DNA of 64,000 nt, taken from the NCBI RefSeq assembly GCF_025118155.1, contig NW_026251393.1, positions 955,001 through 1,019,000 of the forward strand, in the 5' to 3' direction. Shown here piece by piece: positions 47,392 to 58,756 of this stretch. Origin of the DNA: Cokeromyces recurvatus. Taxonomy: Eukaryota > Mucoromycota > Mucoromycetes > Mucorales > Mucoraceae. Each line of letters opens with the position of its first letter. Position 1 is the first letter of the stretch. The notes under the pieces are model-generated. The model had not been told where the DNA came from. It saw nothing but the letters and a program-made list of their open reading frames with translations, and ran no database searches. Position numbers and translations under genes: made by a program.

Positions 47392-48078
47392 GGGTACAAC
47401 AGGATATTAATTATATCAAAATTGTCCGGGTTAGATCATTAATAATAAAAGATGCTAGGAAGCCCCTTTAGGAACAAGGGTAGAAGAAAGAAAAAAAAAG
47501 TGAAAAAAAAGGAACAAAGCATGATAGCCATGACACTCTTGTTTAGAAGGAGAAGAGTAGTTAACTAAGAAACTATTGACCACCAAGATGTGATGATAGT
47601 AAAGATGGGTCTTTATAGTGAAAAAAGAAAGAAAAAAAAAGGATAATCAAGTTCTTGAAGGATTGTACAAATAGCTAGCCAACAATGAACAAACCAAGTA
47701 AGGATATTTAAAATATGTACGCAATATGTACGCAATTAGTTTGTAAGGAAGCTTATATCAAGAGAACTGAGAAAGAGAGAGAGAGAGAACTGAGAGAGAA
47801 TCCTCAATAGTCTCACTCAGAAACTGATAGTATATTTGGGAACAGTAGACTCCATAGTGCTTTGTTAAAAGAAAAAAGAAAATAATGTACGGTACTTTGA
47901 GCAACTAGTTGAAATGACTACTAGATAATCATCCAAGGCAATTAATAACAAATGCATTGATTACGTTTTACAAAGGACATAGGAAGCCAAAAGGTATATA
48001 CGGTCGATATCGTGTTGGTGATTTTGATCTGTTAAAAGCATAGAGATGCTGATCCAAGTTGTGTTGACTGTAGGATCC
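47392..48078 (-). repeat. 687-bp inverted repeat, right arm
   Basis: The reverse complement of 38549-39235 over its full length. Flanks on this copy are AAATT on both sides of the GGGTAC...GGATCC unit, possibly a 5-bp target duplication; the left arm has a similar but not identical pair. It lies between the HMG-box gene's start and a region of older repeat debris. Confidence 0.9.
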
Positions 48079-48229
48079 AAATTTAGGAAGCAAAACTAAC
48101 TTTAGACCATTTTGCATAAATCAATCATATCCATTTTAAGAATAAACTTTACATGTTACATACTGATAGATGACTTAATTCCTACCAGAACTAATTTTTT
48201 TTTCTTTTAGAAAAAAGTGTAGCAATTTG

Positions 48230-48330
48230 GACATCGTATATTAAAGAAAAACATTAAGAGGCCAATAATGAAAGTACGCCATATATTGAAGAGCATGCAT
48301 CACTGTTATTCTTAAGGACTGTTTAGTGCC
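48230..48330 (-). repeat. Decayed interspersed repeat, copy B
   Basis: On minus, 48330 down to 48230 matches copy A at 32890-33010. A short open frame across it (48241-48441, minus) reads SLRITVMHALQYMAYFHYWP. I cannot identify the parent element. Confidence 0.55.
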
Positions 48331-48493
48331 AAGTTGGTAAAGGAACCTATAAGGAAAACAAGCCATTCGAATGCATTTAAAAGGCTGGAATTGACTGTCA
48401 CTGATGGCTATACAAAGAGGTTGACTTAAAATAGTCTTCATATTTACTAATTTGCCTTCATCTCCTTTTTATCTTGTATGTCCTACAGGGGAG

Positions 48494-48501
<8 letters not shown>

Positions 48502-48556
<55 letters not shown>
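48502..48556. repeat. 55-base T hom­opolymer
   Basis: The longest homopolymer in the window, in intergenic repeat debris. The tract length should be treated as approximate. Confidence 0.9.
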
Positions 48557-48559
<3 letters not shown>

Positions 48560-48589
48560 ATCATTTTTATTGATACCATTTGCCCACAA

Positions 48590-48885
48590 AGACGAAAAAA
48601 CTTTATTTAATCGTATTAAAATAAATACAGCCTCCCCTTAGTTCCATCTTGCATGAAATGGACTGTTTGGCTCATTCTTCTATTCCTCCAGTGCTAATCC
48701 TCTTTTGATTGAGTCATTATCTTAGCCTACCTCTTCGTGAAACTATCTCTTCTTTTTTCATATATTCTTCCCCCTTCCTAACCTTAGTCTTTGCTTTTTT
48801 ACATCTTGTCTTAAAAAGGTTTTTTTTTTTTGGTTTCTGTTCGCTTTTTCAGCTTTTACAGCTGCATGCTCATTGGTTATAAAAT
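48590..48885 (+). mobile_element. Probable LINE 3' UTR relic
   Basis: A pyrimidine-rich stretch ends with TTAAAAAGG, a T run, an AGCTTTTACAGCT hairpin, GCATGCTCATTGG and an A/T tail. This is the same order as the 3' end of the LINE fragment at 12.0-12.1 kb. No coding sequence remains recognisable upstream. Confidence 0.5.
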
Positions 48886-49224
48886 ATATTAATTTTAAAG
48901 CATTGACAAATGTACGAATAAGTCAAATATTCCTAATTTAGTAATAATTCAAATTAGGATGAAGGAATTCTATTTTTATTTGATGAATATATACAAACCA
49001 AAAAGAAAATAAAATATGCTTACTTTAGACATACAAGTGAATGTAGGCTTTTTTTTTAAAAAAAAAAAATGTGCATGTTGTATTTATCCTTATATGAACT
49101 CCTTTTATTAATAAAATATATAAGGCAATTTAATGACCTTATTTATTTTTTTTTAATTTCCCCCCTTATTTTTTTAATTTTTTAATTCTCATTTCTCTTT
49201 TTTTTTTTTTTTTTTCTTGAATTA
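48886..49224. other. Promoter side of the F-box-like gene
   Basis: About 340 AT-rich bases with adjacent T and A runs near 49050-49070 (a possible cruciform) and a pyrimidine tract up to the ATG at 49225. Confidence 0.5.
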
Positions 49225-50202
49225 ATGACTTCATTACCGAATGAATTACTACAAAGAATTATAGAATTAACAGATCAAGAATATAGAATACCTTATCTTT
49301 TTGTATGCAAATTCACTTTTCACTTAGTTAGACAGCGAGTGTATAAAAAAGTTATTTTCCCTGATGATCAAGACATCAAGGGTATAGAGATTATTACATT
49401 TTGTCAATTGTACGGTTTATCACTTGAAACCATAAAATTGCCACAAGCTAAATATTTTCCGGATAAAGTATATCAAGATATCCTTTTACTATGCCCACAC
49501 TTAAATTTCTTACAAAGTAATATACACCCGAAACAGCTTGTAGAGTGCAAACCAAAGATGTGTCTAAATACCTGCTTTATGGTAACTAATTTACCTTATC
49601 ATCTTTTAATGGTTCATACGGATGACGAGGAAGATACGCTACCTATTTTCAATTCAAATTGTCAAATCACCGTTTATTTTGACTGCTGTCCATCTTTATT
49701 CATTTTCCCTAGTGAATTTATGCCTGGGAAATCATTAACACAGATATCGCATTATTTCCATCATCCAGGCGCGTTAAGTAATGCTATCTTGCCTACCTTT
49801 GGTTCTGATTTACTCTCGTTAACTCTTAACCCTTATGATGTCTTAACATCTACTGTAGCTCGGTTAATTGTAGCTAAATGTACAAAATTACGATATCTTG
49901 TTGCTCCTTCTGTTAAAGCAGAAGGATTATGGATGCTACTACGATGGTGTCATACATTAGCAGCTATTATTGTAGGTTATGATAGAAATTCATTGCCTTT
50001 TAACGATGAAGACTTTTTACAAGAAATGGTCGATTATAATCGACATCTTCAGTCTAGACAGGCATTAACAGAGCTCGAAAATGAAAGAGCAGTGGAGACG
50101 ATACGACATCATAAACGAGTCTGGTGTGTACATCCAAATGTATATGAATATCATCATTTGAAAATTGTTTCATGGCATATTGGAATTATACCAAAAATCT
50201 AG
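49225..50202 (+). CDS. F-box-like protein, intronless
   Basis: A single exon of 325 residues. The first 45 residues look like an F-box: LPNELLQRIIELTDQEYRIP, then LFVCKFTFHLVRQRVYKKV. This motif binds Skp1 in SCF ubiquitin ligases. The rest has no clear repeats but alternates short hydrophobic strands and helices (LLLCPHLNFLQS, LLSLTLNPYDVLTS, LIVAKCTKLRYLVAP). This is consistent with degenerate leucine-rich repeats, as in many mucoralean F-box proteins. The C-terminus has a charged helix (ELENERAVETIRHHKR). The substrate is unknown. The start is the first ATG after a T-rich leader. Confidence 0.82.
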   Translation: MTSLPNELLQRIIELTDQEYRIPYLFVCKFTFHLVRQRVYKKVIFPDDQDIKGIEIITFCQLYGLSLETIKLPQAKYFPDKVYQDILLLCPHLNFLQSNIHPKQLVECKPKMCLNTCFMVTNLPYHLLMVHTDDEEDTLPIFNSNCQITVYFDCCPSLFIFPSEFMPGKSLTQISHYFHHPGALSNAILPTFGSDLLSLTLNPYDVLTSTVARLIVAKCTKLRYLVAPSVKAEGLWMLLRWCHTLAAIIVGYDRNSLPFNDEDFLQEMVDYNRHLQSRQALTELENERAVETIRHHKRVWCVHPNVYEYHHLKIVSWHIGIIPKI

Positions 50203-51858
50203 CACCTCCTCATTCCCTCTTCCCCCCCTTTAATAAAAATTAAGTTCAATAGGATTAGACAAATTAAACAAGTATATGTATACATGCCTAGTATGTAACT
50301 GAGTTTTGTTATCTCATCTTCTCTTAAAGATGTAATTATTGATTTTTAATTCTTAGTATGATCTGGAAGGAAACAAAAATAAAATAAGATAAATGAACCC
50401 TATTTAGCAATCATAACGTGACTCGTCATAATTCCTACACTCATTTATTTTTTGATGCGTAAACCCTACTCTTTCTTCTTTTTTATATAGATTAAATTTC
50501 AAGCTAATGTAATCGAGTTCAACAAACAGGCTCTTTTATTTAATGGTTTGCCGATACTTTTTTTTGGCTTTGTTTATTATAGTTTCTAAATCATTAATGC
50601 TTCAGGGAATCATCTAATATAGAAAAAAAAAAGGCCTTTCTTTTATAATTAACAGATTTCTCATGTAGAAAGGTTTTCTGATAAACGATTATCCTAATCT
50701 TTTTGTACATTTTAGTTCATTTATAAGAAAGGAAGATGAATGATCTACTCAGAATAGTAGCAATTAAATTCAAGTCTCCATCATACTACTATGCCCTCTG
50801 TCAAACGACTCATTTCTATTTTAGTTTAAATAGTAAATCTATTCTGATATTTTTTTTTTTTACCCGAGATAGAGAAATACGAGTGAATTGAGTCCAATAT
50901 ACTAACGTAGATACGATGATTTAGTTCATCTTATAGAGTATAAGTTGTTCCATCTTGCAAATGATGATTATAAACAGACATAATACATCTTCTTTATTTG
51001 CATGATATATAATAATTAAAGTTTTTTTTTTTTCATACATATAATTATTAGTTTGTGAAATGAACGTATCTGAACGACAGCCGCAGCCGCACCCTTCCAT
51101 TCCAACCACCTCTGAGGGAAGTTGTGCGGTCTGAAAAAAGACACTCCAGTCCCTTGGGGGGCCCCAACCATCCCACGGCCGTGAAATAGCCGGTTGATGA
51201 TCAAAAAGAAGAAAAGAAAAAGGGAATTTTTTTTTTAAATTTTTTGACTCTCTTTTTATACCTTTACTTTGCGGAGTTGTTTTTTTTAAGGAGTAAAATT
51301 GTAAGAGATTATTTTTCTTGTCCAATTAAATTCAACATCTTTTTATATGCATTATACATGTGAAAAAAAAAAAAGAAAAAAAAAAGTGAGTCAAGTTGCA
51401 CTATTTATTTGATTGGAGAATATATTTTATTTGACTAATAATAATACTACATACTTGTATTACAGCTATTCAAAATCATAAGAATGATCCCTATATTCAA
51501 ACAAAAGGGGCTACAGATGAATAAATCACATAATTTACATTATGCATATTCTATGGCAGAAGAATATACAAGTGAAATGGGAACATGATGCTGACTTTCT
51601 TCTTTTCAGTTAGAAGATTTCAACTACTAAATGTTAAATAAATCAAATGCACCTATAATTTGTTTATTACAGGAAGGGGTTTTCATAATTATTGATCCGA
51701 CCAGGGCAATTGAAGATAGAAGAACAATGACGGTCTTTTAAAAATAAAAATAACTATTATTATTCACTCATTCATTCTATTAATATGTATTTGCATTGTT
51801 TTTTTCTTTTTTTCTTTTCTTTTCTTTTCTTTTCTAGAAACAAACAAGAAAGTCGAAT
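50203..51858. other. Intergenic 1.65-kb region
   Basis: No protein gene is supported. A GC-rich island lies at 51060-51200 (separate entry). Near 51672-51708 a short stretch (AGGGCAATT after GATCCGACC) resembles the window's LINE 3' tails. A TTTTC pyrimidine leader precedes the hydroxylase start at 51859. Confidence 0.5.
51050..51233 (+). ncRNA. Candidate structured RNA in a GC-rich island
   Basis: About 140 bases are far richer in G and C than anything nearby. They contain self-complementary blocks: CCGCACCCTTCC pairs imperfectly with GGAAGTTGTGCGG, GTCTGAAAAAAGAC is a perfect small hairpin, and GGGGCCCC and CACGGCCGTG are palindromes. A 10-base T run follows near 51228, which could end a polymerase III transcript on plus. 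I compared it by memory with spliceosomal, SRP, RNase P and U3 RNAs and found no match. It could instead be a fragment of foreign or repetitive DNA. Confidence 0.3.
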
Positions 51859-52958
51859 ATGACAGTAAAAGTTATTTCAAAAGCACAAGTTAGAAGAAAT
51901 AACACTAAAAATTCCTGTTGGGTTATTATAAACAATAAAGTGTATGATGTAACAACGTTCTTGGCAGATCATCCTGGAGGAGATGAAATAATATTGCAAT
52001 TTGCAGGCATGGATATAACATCAGTATTGAATAAGGCTAATTACCATATACATTCAGATGCAGCTTACGATTTGTTAACCGAATATTACCTGGGTGATCT
52101 TGCAAAAGAGGAGAAAGATGAGGATGAGATTGTAGAATTACGTATAAAACAAAACATAGTAGAAAAAAGAACAAATAATCGGGATGAGGAATTTCTAGAT
52201 CTTCGTAAACCTTTGTTTCCTCAATTATGGAATGCAACCTATTCGAAAGCTTATTATTTAGAACAAGTCCATAAACCACGTTATACACCTTATTGTGTTC
52301 CTTATTTTGAACATCCATTATTAGACAAACTATCTAAAACACATTGGTATATTGTGCCTATGATATGGTTACCTTTTGTTGGATTTCAACTTTGGAGATC
52401 ACTTAATACTTCTAATGGATCTATTGAAATAACATTAACAGGATTTATAGCGGGTGTCCTTTTTTGGACATTATTTGAATATATACTTCATCGATTTCTA
52501 TTTCATTTGGATTCCTTTTTACCTGATCATCCTATAGCTTTATTAATTCATTTTACATTACACGGAATTCATCATCATATGCCAATGGATAGGTAAATAA
52601 TTTTATCAAATAAGAAAAATGAACTGTTCTTTTAATTTTTGTTTATTTTAGATTACGTTTAGTGATGCCCCCTGCATTAACTATCATCTTGAGTATTCCA
52701 GTTTTTAAGTTAGCTCATACTTTATTCTATCCTGCACTTGCTTTTGCTTTTATTGCTGGAGCATTTTTCGGTTATGTTTGTTATGACATGATTCATTATT
52801 ATCTTCATCATGCAAAAGTATTTAAAATCTATTTCAAGGAATTGAAAAGATATCATGTAGCTCATCATTACAAGGATTTCAATAGTGGATTTGGAATTAC
52901 TTCTAAATTTTGGGACTATGTTTTTGGTACTGTTTTAACCTATGAAAATAAAAAGTAA
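51859..52958 (+). CDS. scs7: Fatty acid 2-hydroxylase (Scs7/FA2H), cytochrome b5 fusion
   Basis: Two exons (51859-52592, 52652-52958) give 346 residues. The N-terminal cytochrome b5 domain (about 5-80) has the haem ligand motif LADHPGGDEIIL and the second His in ANYHIHSDAAY. The C-terminal fatty-acid-hydroxylase domain has four membrane helices and the di-iron histidine clusters YILHRFLFHLD, LHGIHHHMPMDR, IHYYLHHAK and YHVAHHYKDFNSGFG. The splice junction lies inside the second cluster and is restored exactly. The enzyme adds an alpha-hydroxyl to very-long-chain fatty acids of ceramide in the ER, which gives complex sphingolipids their 2-hydroxy form. Length and layout match yeast Scs7. No other sphingolipid gene lies nearby. 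Confidence 0.97.
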
Positions 52959-53528
52959 TAATCCTGTAGTCCATACTAATAAAAACAAAACAAAATAAAT
53001 CATGGATAATAATACAATGTCATATATATCCTATTATTATCAGTTTTATTTTAATACAGTATTATTTTTTTTTAGATGAGTTCAAGACATTGTTGTCTAA
53101 TAATCACATTCTATATATTTCATACCATAAAAAAAATACCCAGAATAGTAACTATTTACCCCTATCTTTTTAATAGTTTTTTTTTTTTTTTTTTGAACAC
53201 CGTACAAGTCTTTATCAAGGCGATGTCAGGGGTTTCAGTTATAACCTTTTTTAGGGTGGTGAAATATTCAATAAAATACAATACATACATTATTTAAGGG
53301 TATTCAAAATAAGAAGTCATCTATAATAGAGTCTACAAAGCATAGTTGACGAGATAAAGATGTGGTAGATGAATACGAAATAAAACTATTCTAGTCTCTG
53401 TATCGTGACTGTTTGTGGTAAAATTTATCATTTTTTAAAAAAAAAAAAAAAAAAAATTAAAAATAAAACGCGTTTTTTTTTTCTTTATCAACATGGTTTA
53501 AATTGTTTTATTCTTCTCTTCTAGAGTG
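52959..53528. other. Tandem-gene spacer
   Basis: About 570 AT-rich bases with T and A runs near 53177-53194 and 53437-53456. It ends in a CTTCTCTTCTAG sequence directly before the next ATG that looks like an intron acceptor, so a non-coding or tiny upstream exon for the next gene is possible. Confidence 0.5.
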
Positions 53529-55038
53529 ATGATTCCTTTTTATGCAGAAGAACTTGGAAACATTAATGCATTGCGTATAACGTTATCTGTTCCACCAACA
53601 TGTGATGTTGCTAAAACAATTGAAGTAAAAAATAATGTTTTAACCTTAGATGGTATAACAGTAGCTGATCTTTCTTCTGTCAATGTCCAAATCTCAGCAG
53701 ATAATCTTGTTGTTACTCGAGCAACTGAAACTAGTGAAGATGGTTTATTACCTTGGGAAATAAAGTTGTCATTATTGCAAAGATCTAAAATATTAAAGTC
53801 TGAGCAAACAGAGGTAAAGGAATGGTGGACCTCCAAGCAATTACTCAAACAACCGCAACAGAGACAATTTCAATGTAAACATTGTAGTCAAGTACTTGTT
53901 GATGCTTCCACTGATTTTAAAATAAAAGATCTGCCTTCTGAACATTGGTATGAGTTAATTGAATGCTGGATTTGCCATGAAACTAAACCAGAAGAACATC
54001 GTACACGTATGAAACCTATTTTATCTCGTGCTGATGTAATATTAGTGGGTACTACTTATTTCTTGATACATCCAGAAAATATAAAAGCAGATTCAATTGA
54101 AGTAGATCCTATTGTTGCAAAACGAGTTAATGTAAGTCATATTTGAATTTTTTTTTTTTTTTACGTAAAAGGATTTCAAGAAGGATATTGATGCATTAGA
54201 TATCATCATTGTCCGATACAAAAATCCAAGATTGAACCTATTTTTTTTTTACATGACATTTAACAGTTTGCTAAAAAAAAAAGAAAAAAGACAGCAAACT
54301 ACTACGATGTCAAACATTTAACTTGTAGAATGTTTTATTTTAACAAACTATTTTTATTTTTTTTTATGTATTAGTGGGAACGAGGTACATTAACAAAATG
54401 GATTGCAATAAACTGTAGCTATTGTAAAAATGCTATAGGTGAAGGACAATATTGTATAGAAAATAATGAAGAACAACTGCTGGCAGTTAAATTATATAAA
54501 TACTGTATTCAATTACAACCTACACTTGTTGAACAACCTACGTTTACAGATTTTCTTGTTTCTGACTTGGTAAATACAGCTAAAACACATGCAACACATC
54601 GATTCTTGATACAAGGTCAACAAAGTCAACACGCATTTGTACTAGTGAGTGTGTATAGATAGATAGATATTTATTTATTTACTCGGCTGGTTTATTTTTT
54701 AGATATGGTTATTTAATTGGGATATAAATATAATTCATAATAATGGATACTCAAACGATGATTGTTGTAAAGATGATAAGCTGAGTCGAGAACGAGTGAT
54801 AAAAGTCATTTATTTAGACTGTAGAAAAGAAGATGAAGACAGTAAAAAATGCTTAAAATTATGGTTAAATGATAAATCTACAGACCATTTAATATATCCT
54901 GACCGTGTATGCGATGAGTTGGTAAATGAATTAAATCAATCTAATCTTATTCTACCTTTTTATATGAGAAAAATGAATCATCCAGCCATGATTTTTACGC
55001 CAAACTTCTCTATTGGTTTTATCAAGAAGAAAACTTAG
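53529..55038 (+). CDS. UBE3D/Ipa1-like HECT-type E3 (E2-binding) protein
   Basis: Three exons (53529-54131, 54375-54644, 54703-55038), all phase 0, give 402 residues. The Cys pattern is the key feature: FQCKHCSQVLVD, then SEHWYELIECWICHETKP, then a second pair in INCSYCKNAIGEGQY. In this family the pattern frames a DLPSEHW motif and a later FLIQGQQSQHAFVLIW strand. This is the UBE3D (H10BH)/Ipa1 family. Human UBE3D binds the E2 UBE2C; yeast Ipa1 supports mRNA 3'-end processing. No HECT catalytic fold is obvious, as for other members. I use the ATG at 53529. An acceptor-like CTAG ends 5 bases upstream, so the N-terminus is the uncertain part. Confidence 0.83.
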
Positions 55039-55179
55039 ATAATCAAGATTGGATATGTTTAAATTTATATATATGAAGTGTATATTTGTCATTTTTTATT
55101 TTATGTGTCATTTTTTATTTTATTTTATTTTATTTTTTTGCATAATTCCTCTGCTTTTTTTTTTCCCTTCCAGTTTGCT

Positions 55180-56013
55180 ATGAACACTTTACCATTAGAA
55201 ATTAGAATAAAAATATTAGATATTTTATCGACTACTACAAAGGAATTATACGAATTAAGTCTTGTAAATCATGATTGGAATTTAATTGTATCAACTACAA
55301 TCCTTTACAAGTCTCCCGCTTTAAGATCAAAGAATCAATTTTACGCCTTTTTAAATAATATTACAGCTAAAAATCAATTTTATATTCAACATTTAGATCT
55401 GACGTTTGTTCATGAATATGTACATAAATTAGATCTAAACTACATGACAAATTTAAAATATATCAACCTTTCTAAATGTACTCGATTATCACCGTTTATT
55501 ATTTTCCAACTCATCAAAAATAACATAAAGGGATTACAAAGACTTGTGTTAGCTAACTGCACTATCTCAAGTGATATATTAAAATCGATTGGTCAAGCAG
55601 CTAATCAACAGCAACTTGAATGTCTTGATTTAACGAATACAATGATTCAACCTTGCATAGCCATTGATGCTTCAAATCATTTAGAAGATATGTTATTACT
55701 TGATCAAAATCAACTTCGATATTTAAATTTATCGTACTGTACATGGGTCAACAGTCAAACCATAGAAAACATTGCTTATGGTTTACCAAAATTAGAAATC
55801 ATTATCTTACAGTGGTGTAATCAGATTCAACTAAAATCAATTATCATCATGGTTCAACAGCTTGAATATTTAAAGATGCTTGATATTCAACACATTGATA
55901 CAATTGAAAATAAAAAACAGGTCTTGAAAATTATAAAGAATACTAGATCTGCTCTATTAAAAAAGATAGTTTTTACGTGTAAAAAAACTGTAACAATTGA
56001 AGTTGCTTTATAA
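55180..56013 (+). CDS. F-box/leucine-rich-repeat protein
   Basis: A single exon of 277 residues. The F-box is at residues 2-42 (LPLEIRIKILDILSTTTKEL, then LSLVNHDWNLIVS). Next come four to five cysteine-containing LRRs of the AMN1/FBXL type: LKYINLSKCTRLSPFII, LQRLVLANCTISSDIL, LECLDLTNTMIQ, LRYLNLSYCTWVNSQ and LEIIILQWCNQIQL. Such proteins deliver substrates to SCF ubiquitin ligases, with the LRR arc binding the target. The frame stays open upstream, but only hydrophobic AT-driven residues lie there, so I start at the ATG before NTLPLE. It begins 141 bases after the UBE3D-like stop on the same strand. Confidence 0.88.
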   Translation: MNTLPLEIRIKILDILSTTTKELYELSLVNHDWNLIVSTTILYKSPALRSKNQFYAFLNNITAKNQFYIQHLDLTFVHEYVHKLDLNYMTNLKYINLSKCTRLSPFIIFQLIKNNIKGLQRLVLANCTISSDILKSIGQAANQQQLECLDLTNTMIQPCIAIDASNHLEDMLLLDQNQLRYLNLSYCTWVNSQTIENIAYGLPKLEIIILQWCNQIQLKSIIIMVQQLEYLKMLDIQHIDTIENKKQVLKIIKNTRSALLKKIVFTCKKTVTIEVAL

Positions 56014-57024
56014 AAGAACAAAAAAAAATTAGTATGTTTAACAATAGTAATAAAAACTTGGAAAAAGAATAGTCTTTTTGATACAAGTAGTCATAATAAA
56101 ATTAGTTGGATACCATTTTATACTGTCATTATTATTAAAAGGAAAACATACACACACACACACACACACCCATGATAGAACTTTCCTGCGAGAAATTAAA
56201 AGTCTTTGTAACCCCTTCTAAAAAAAAAAGCTAATAATTTAGATATACGATGACCTTGATCTCTTGAGAAAGTAACTCTTGGTTATTCTTTACAAAATCA
56301 GCATCATCTTAAGCAATGCTCACCTTGTATCTTTTTTTCCCCTAGTTGTTTCTTATTATTTGAGGTAGAGATTGGCTCTCTCGAACCAAACTTTGATAGC
56401 TTTCTTGTTGGGCTGAGATAGCATCCAAAATAGGCATAATGTTGGCTTCTACTTACTGTAAGTCTTGGGTTTCGAGCTGAAGATCAAAACTTACAAACCG
56501 AGCACTATTTTTTTTTTTTTTAACCATCTCCTTGGTCATTTTTCCTAAATTTTCATTCATCTTTTGCTTCTCACTTTCTTTCTATTTTAGCTCTCACTAT
56601 AAGATAACTGCTATAATTTTAAAAAAAAAAAAAAAAAAAAAAAAATGTAAGCTCTTTGGATTTAAAAAGAGGGTCAACTTCCTAAAAATATCCATCAAAC
56701 GGGAAACCCATGCTAAATTTAGTAGTCTTATAAAAAAATAAAGGAGAGAGAGCTTTTTATTTTATTTTAAATACAATGTACATGCAACATTATAATATAT
56801 ACATCTATATTATTCCTTTATATGGCATTGTTTTAAGTAAAGTTATAATATAAATAAAGGAAAGGAAAAAAAAAAAAAAACGGATAATATATGGCCCGAC
56901 TAGCATTAAAAATATACTTTTTACAATTATTTAATTGGATAATTTATTTAACAATAACTGGAGATTCCCTTTTATATAAATAAATATACCTTTATTGTTA
57001 TATTAATCCATTTAACGATTAGCA
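56014..57024. other. Intergenic 1-kb region
   Basis: Apart from the pseudogene fragment at 56330-56580, nothing is supported. A CA dinucleotide run lies at 56149-56169, and A runs occur near 56620-56645 and 56867-56880. The last 100 bases form the leader of the YTP1-like gene. Confidence 0.5.
56330..56580 (-). pseudogene. Fragment of a coiled-coil coding sequence
   Basis: On minus, starting near 56556, a frame reads MNENLGKMTKEMVKK, is broken by a 14-base A run (T run on plus, 56509-56522), and resumes with SARFVSFDLQLETQDLQ. After one stop it reads VEANIMPILDAISAQQESYQ and LVRESQSLPQIIRNN. The heptad-like spacing of hydrophobic residues suggests a coiled coil. The parent gene is unknown; it could be a retroelement ORF1 or a multicopy family. 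It is clearly non-functional. Confidence 0.5.
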
Positions 57025-58756
57025 ATGTCTGAACATGAACATTCACATGGAATGGGACATAGTCATAATTTGGACCCATCCTTCTTTATAGAAAGTGCTG
57101 CAACAAATGAACCTATTGGTCTTATCATGACGATGCATATTACTTTCATGGTTATAGGTAGAATATATATATATATATATATGTGTGTGTGTCTTTATTA
57201 TTAAAGAAATAATATTAACTAACCAAATTCTTATTGTTTTCTTTTTTCCCCTATCAAGCTTTTGGTATATTATACCCTTTAGGTATGGTGTTAGGTTTAG
57301 CTAAAAATAGATGGCATGTTCCTCTACAAATACTAGCAACGGCTGTATTTATCGTGGGTGTATTTCTAGCCCATGCACATAACGGTAGAAACTATGTAAG
57401 TTATTTAAATATATATATATATATATACATATTTACTGTATAAATTGTCCTCATCCTTGCTTCTTCCTTTTTTTTTTGAAATTTTATTATAGGAACCTCA
57501 TATCGCGCATAGATGGTTTGCAAACATTGTCATTTGGACAATTATATCACAATTTAGTTTAGGCGTTTATCTTAAATTACATTTAGAAAGAGGTATACAT
57601 GGTAAAATAAGACCTATACTTGCCAAACTTCACAAGTGGATGGGTGCTTCTATTCCAGTGATTGGATACATTCAAATCGTATTAGGTGTCATTGCTTCAC
57701 TTGGCTTCTGTTATGGAGGTATATTAGACACTTTCTGAAAACCAATAAGTTTATAATATTAATCATTTTTTTTTTTAGATCATACTGGACAGTGCTTGGC
57801 TCATTTCATCATGGGCTCCTCCTTTGCGGCTTATGGTATTCTATTATTATTATCTTTACGTGTAGGGGGTCCATGGCTGTTAAGAAATGGGAAAAGTCAA
57901 GAATGGTATGATAGTTGGGTTATTACACTTTGGGGAATTGTAAATACATTTACTGAGCATAGGTAATTTTTTTTTTATTTTGGAATTCCAAGTTGAATAT
58001 ACAAATATATATGTTCTTAATCATTTGAATTACAATAGATGGGGACAACCTTGGAATCATGGTGATTATCAACATACTTCAATGGGCATTATTTGGTGGG
58101 CAGCAGGCACAGCAGGTATTGTTTTAAGTAGAAAAGGGAAGAGAACGGTTATTCCTTCTGTTTTGATGATCTTGACTGCGGTTGCCTTTCAAGGACATGC
58201 ACAACATGTTCCTAATAGTGGTGCTATTCATTCTTATTTCGGTTATATGTTGGCTGCAGGTGGCTTAAGTCGAATTATCGAAATTTGTTTTGTTTGGAAA
58301 GAAGGAGTATTTGAAATCTCTCCATGGCAATACATTCCACCTCTTGTAAGCTTTATTTTAGTGAAGTAGAAATTGTGTATCATTTTTGATTTATACATCT
58401 ATTTATTTTTTTAGACATTGATTTTAGCAGGATTGTTATTTATGGGATCTACAGAAGAGCAACTTGGATTGCTTGATGCGGTCGGTATTGATGTGAGTTC
58501 TTATAGTAATGCTCTATTATCTTTTGGCTTTGTTCTATTCGTATTTGCCTTTTGCTTGATCTATCTTTGGGAAACTTTGACGAATTATCCTAAAAAAAAT
58601 AATGACTATGCTAAAGTAGCAACAACAGCAGCAGAAGAAGAAGAAAGAAGAAGTTTAAACTCTGCTTCTGCATTCTTGGATGAAGAAGAAGTATTTGATG
58701 AAGATTATAATTCTCAACAAGATGCTGTTGAGCTCAAAGTTACAACTCGTAGATAG
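57025..58756 (+). CDS. YTP1-like multi-pass membrane protein
   Basis: Six exons (57025-57157, 57259-57395, 57493-57718, 57779-57962, 58039-58345, 58415-58756) give 442 residues. The start is His/Met-rich (EHEHSHGMGHSHN), which may bind metal. About ten hydrophobic helices follow. The first half has the b561/DUF2427-like layout with paired His: ILATAVFIVGVFLAHAHNG and LAKLHKWMGASIPVIGYIQI. The second half has DHTGQCLAHFIMGSSFAAYG, NTFTEHRWGQPWNHGDYQHT and FQGHAQHVPNSGAIHSYFGY, characteristic of fungal YTP1 proteins. The conserved His residues suggest haem or metal binding, but function in this family is not established. The C-terminus is acidic and soluble (EEEERRSLNS). All exon phases agree. 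Confidence 0.9.

Noticed and set aside
51016..51325. Minus-strand frames across the GC-rich island (GCGCGC and RPWDGWG peptides)
   Set aside because: Flanking residues are pure AT-driven low complexity, and the frame depends on the island's composition. Kept only as a candidate RNA.
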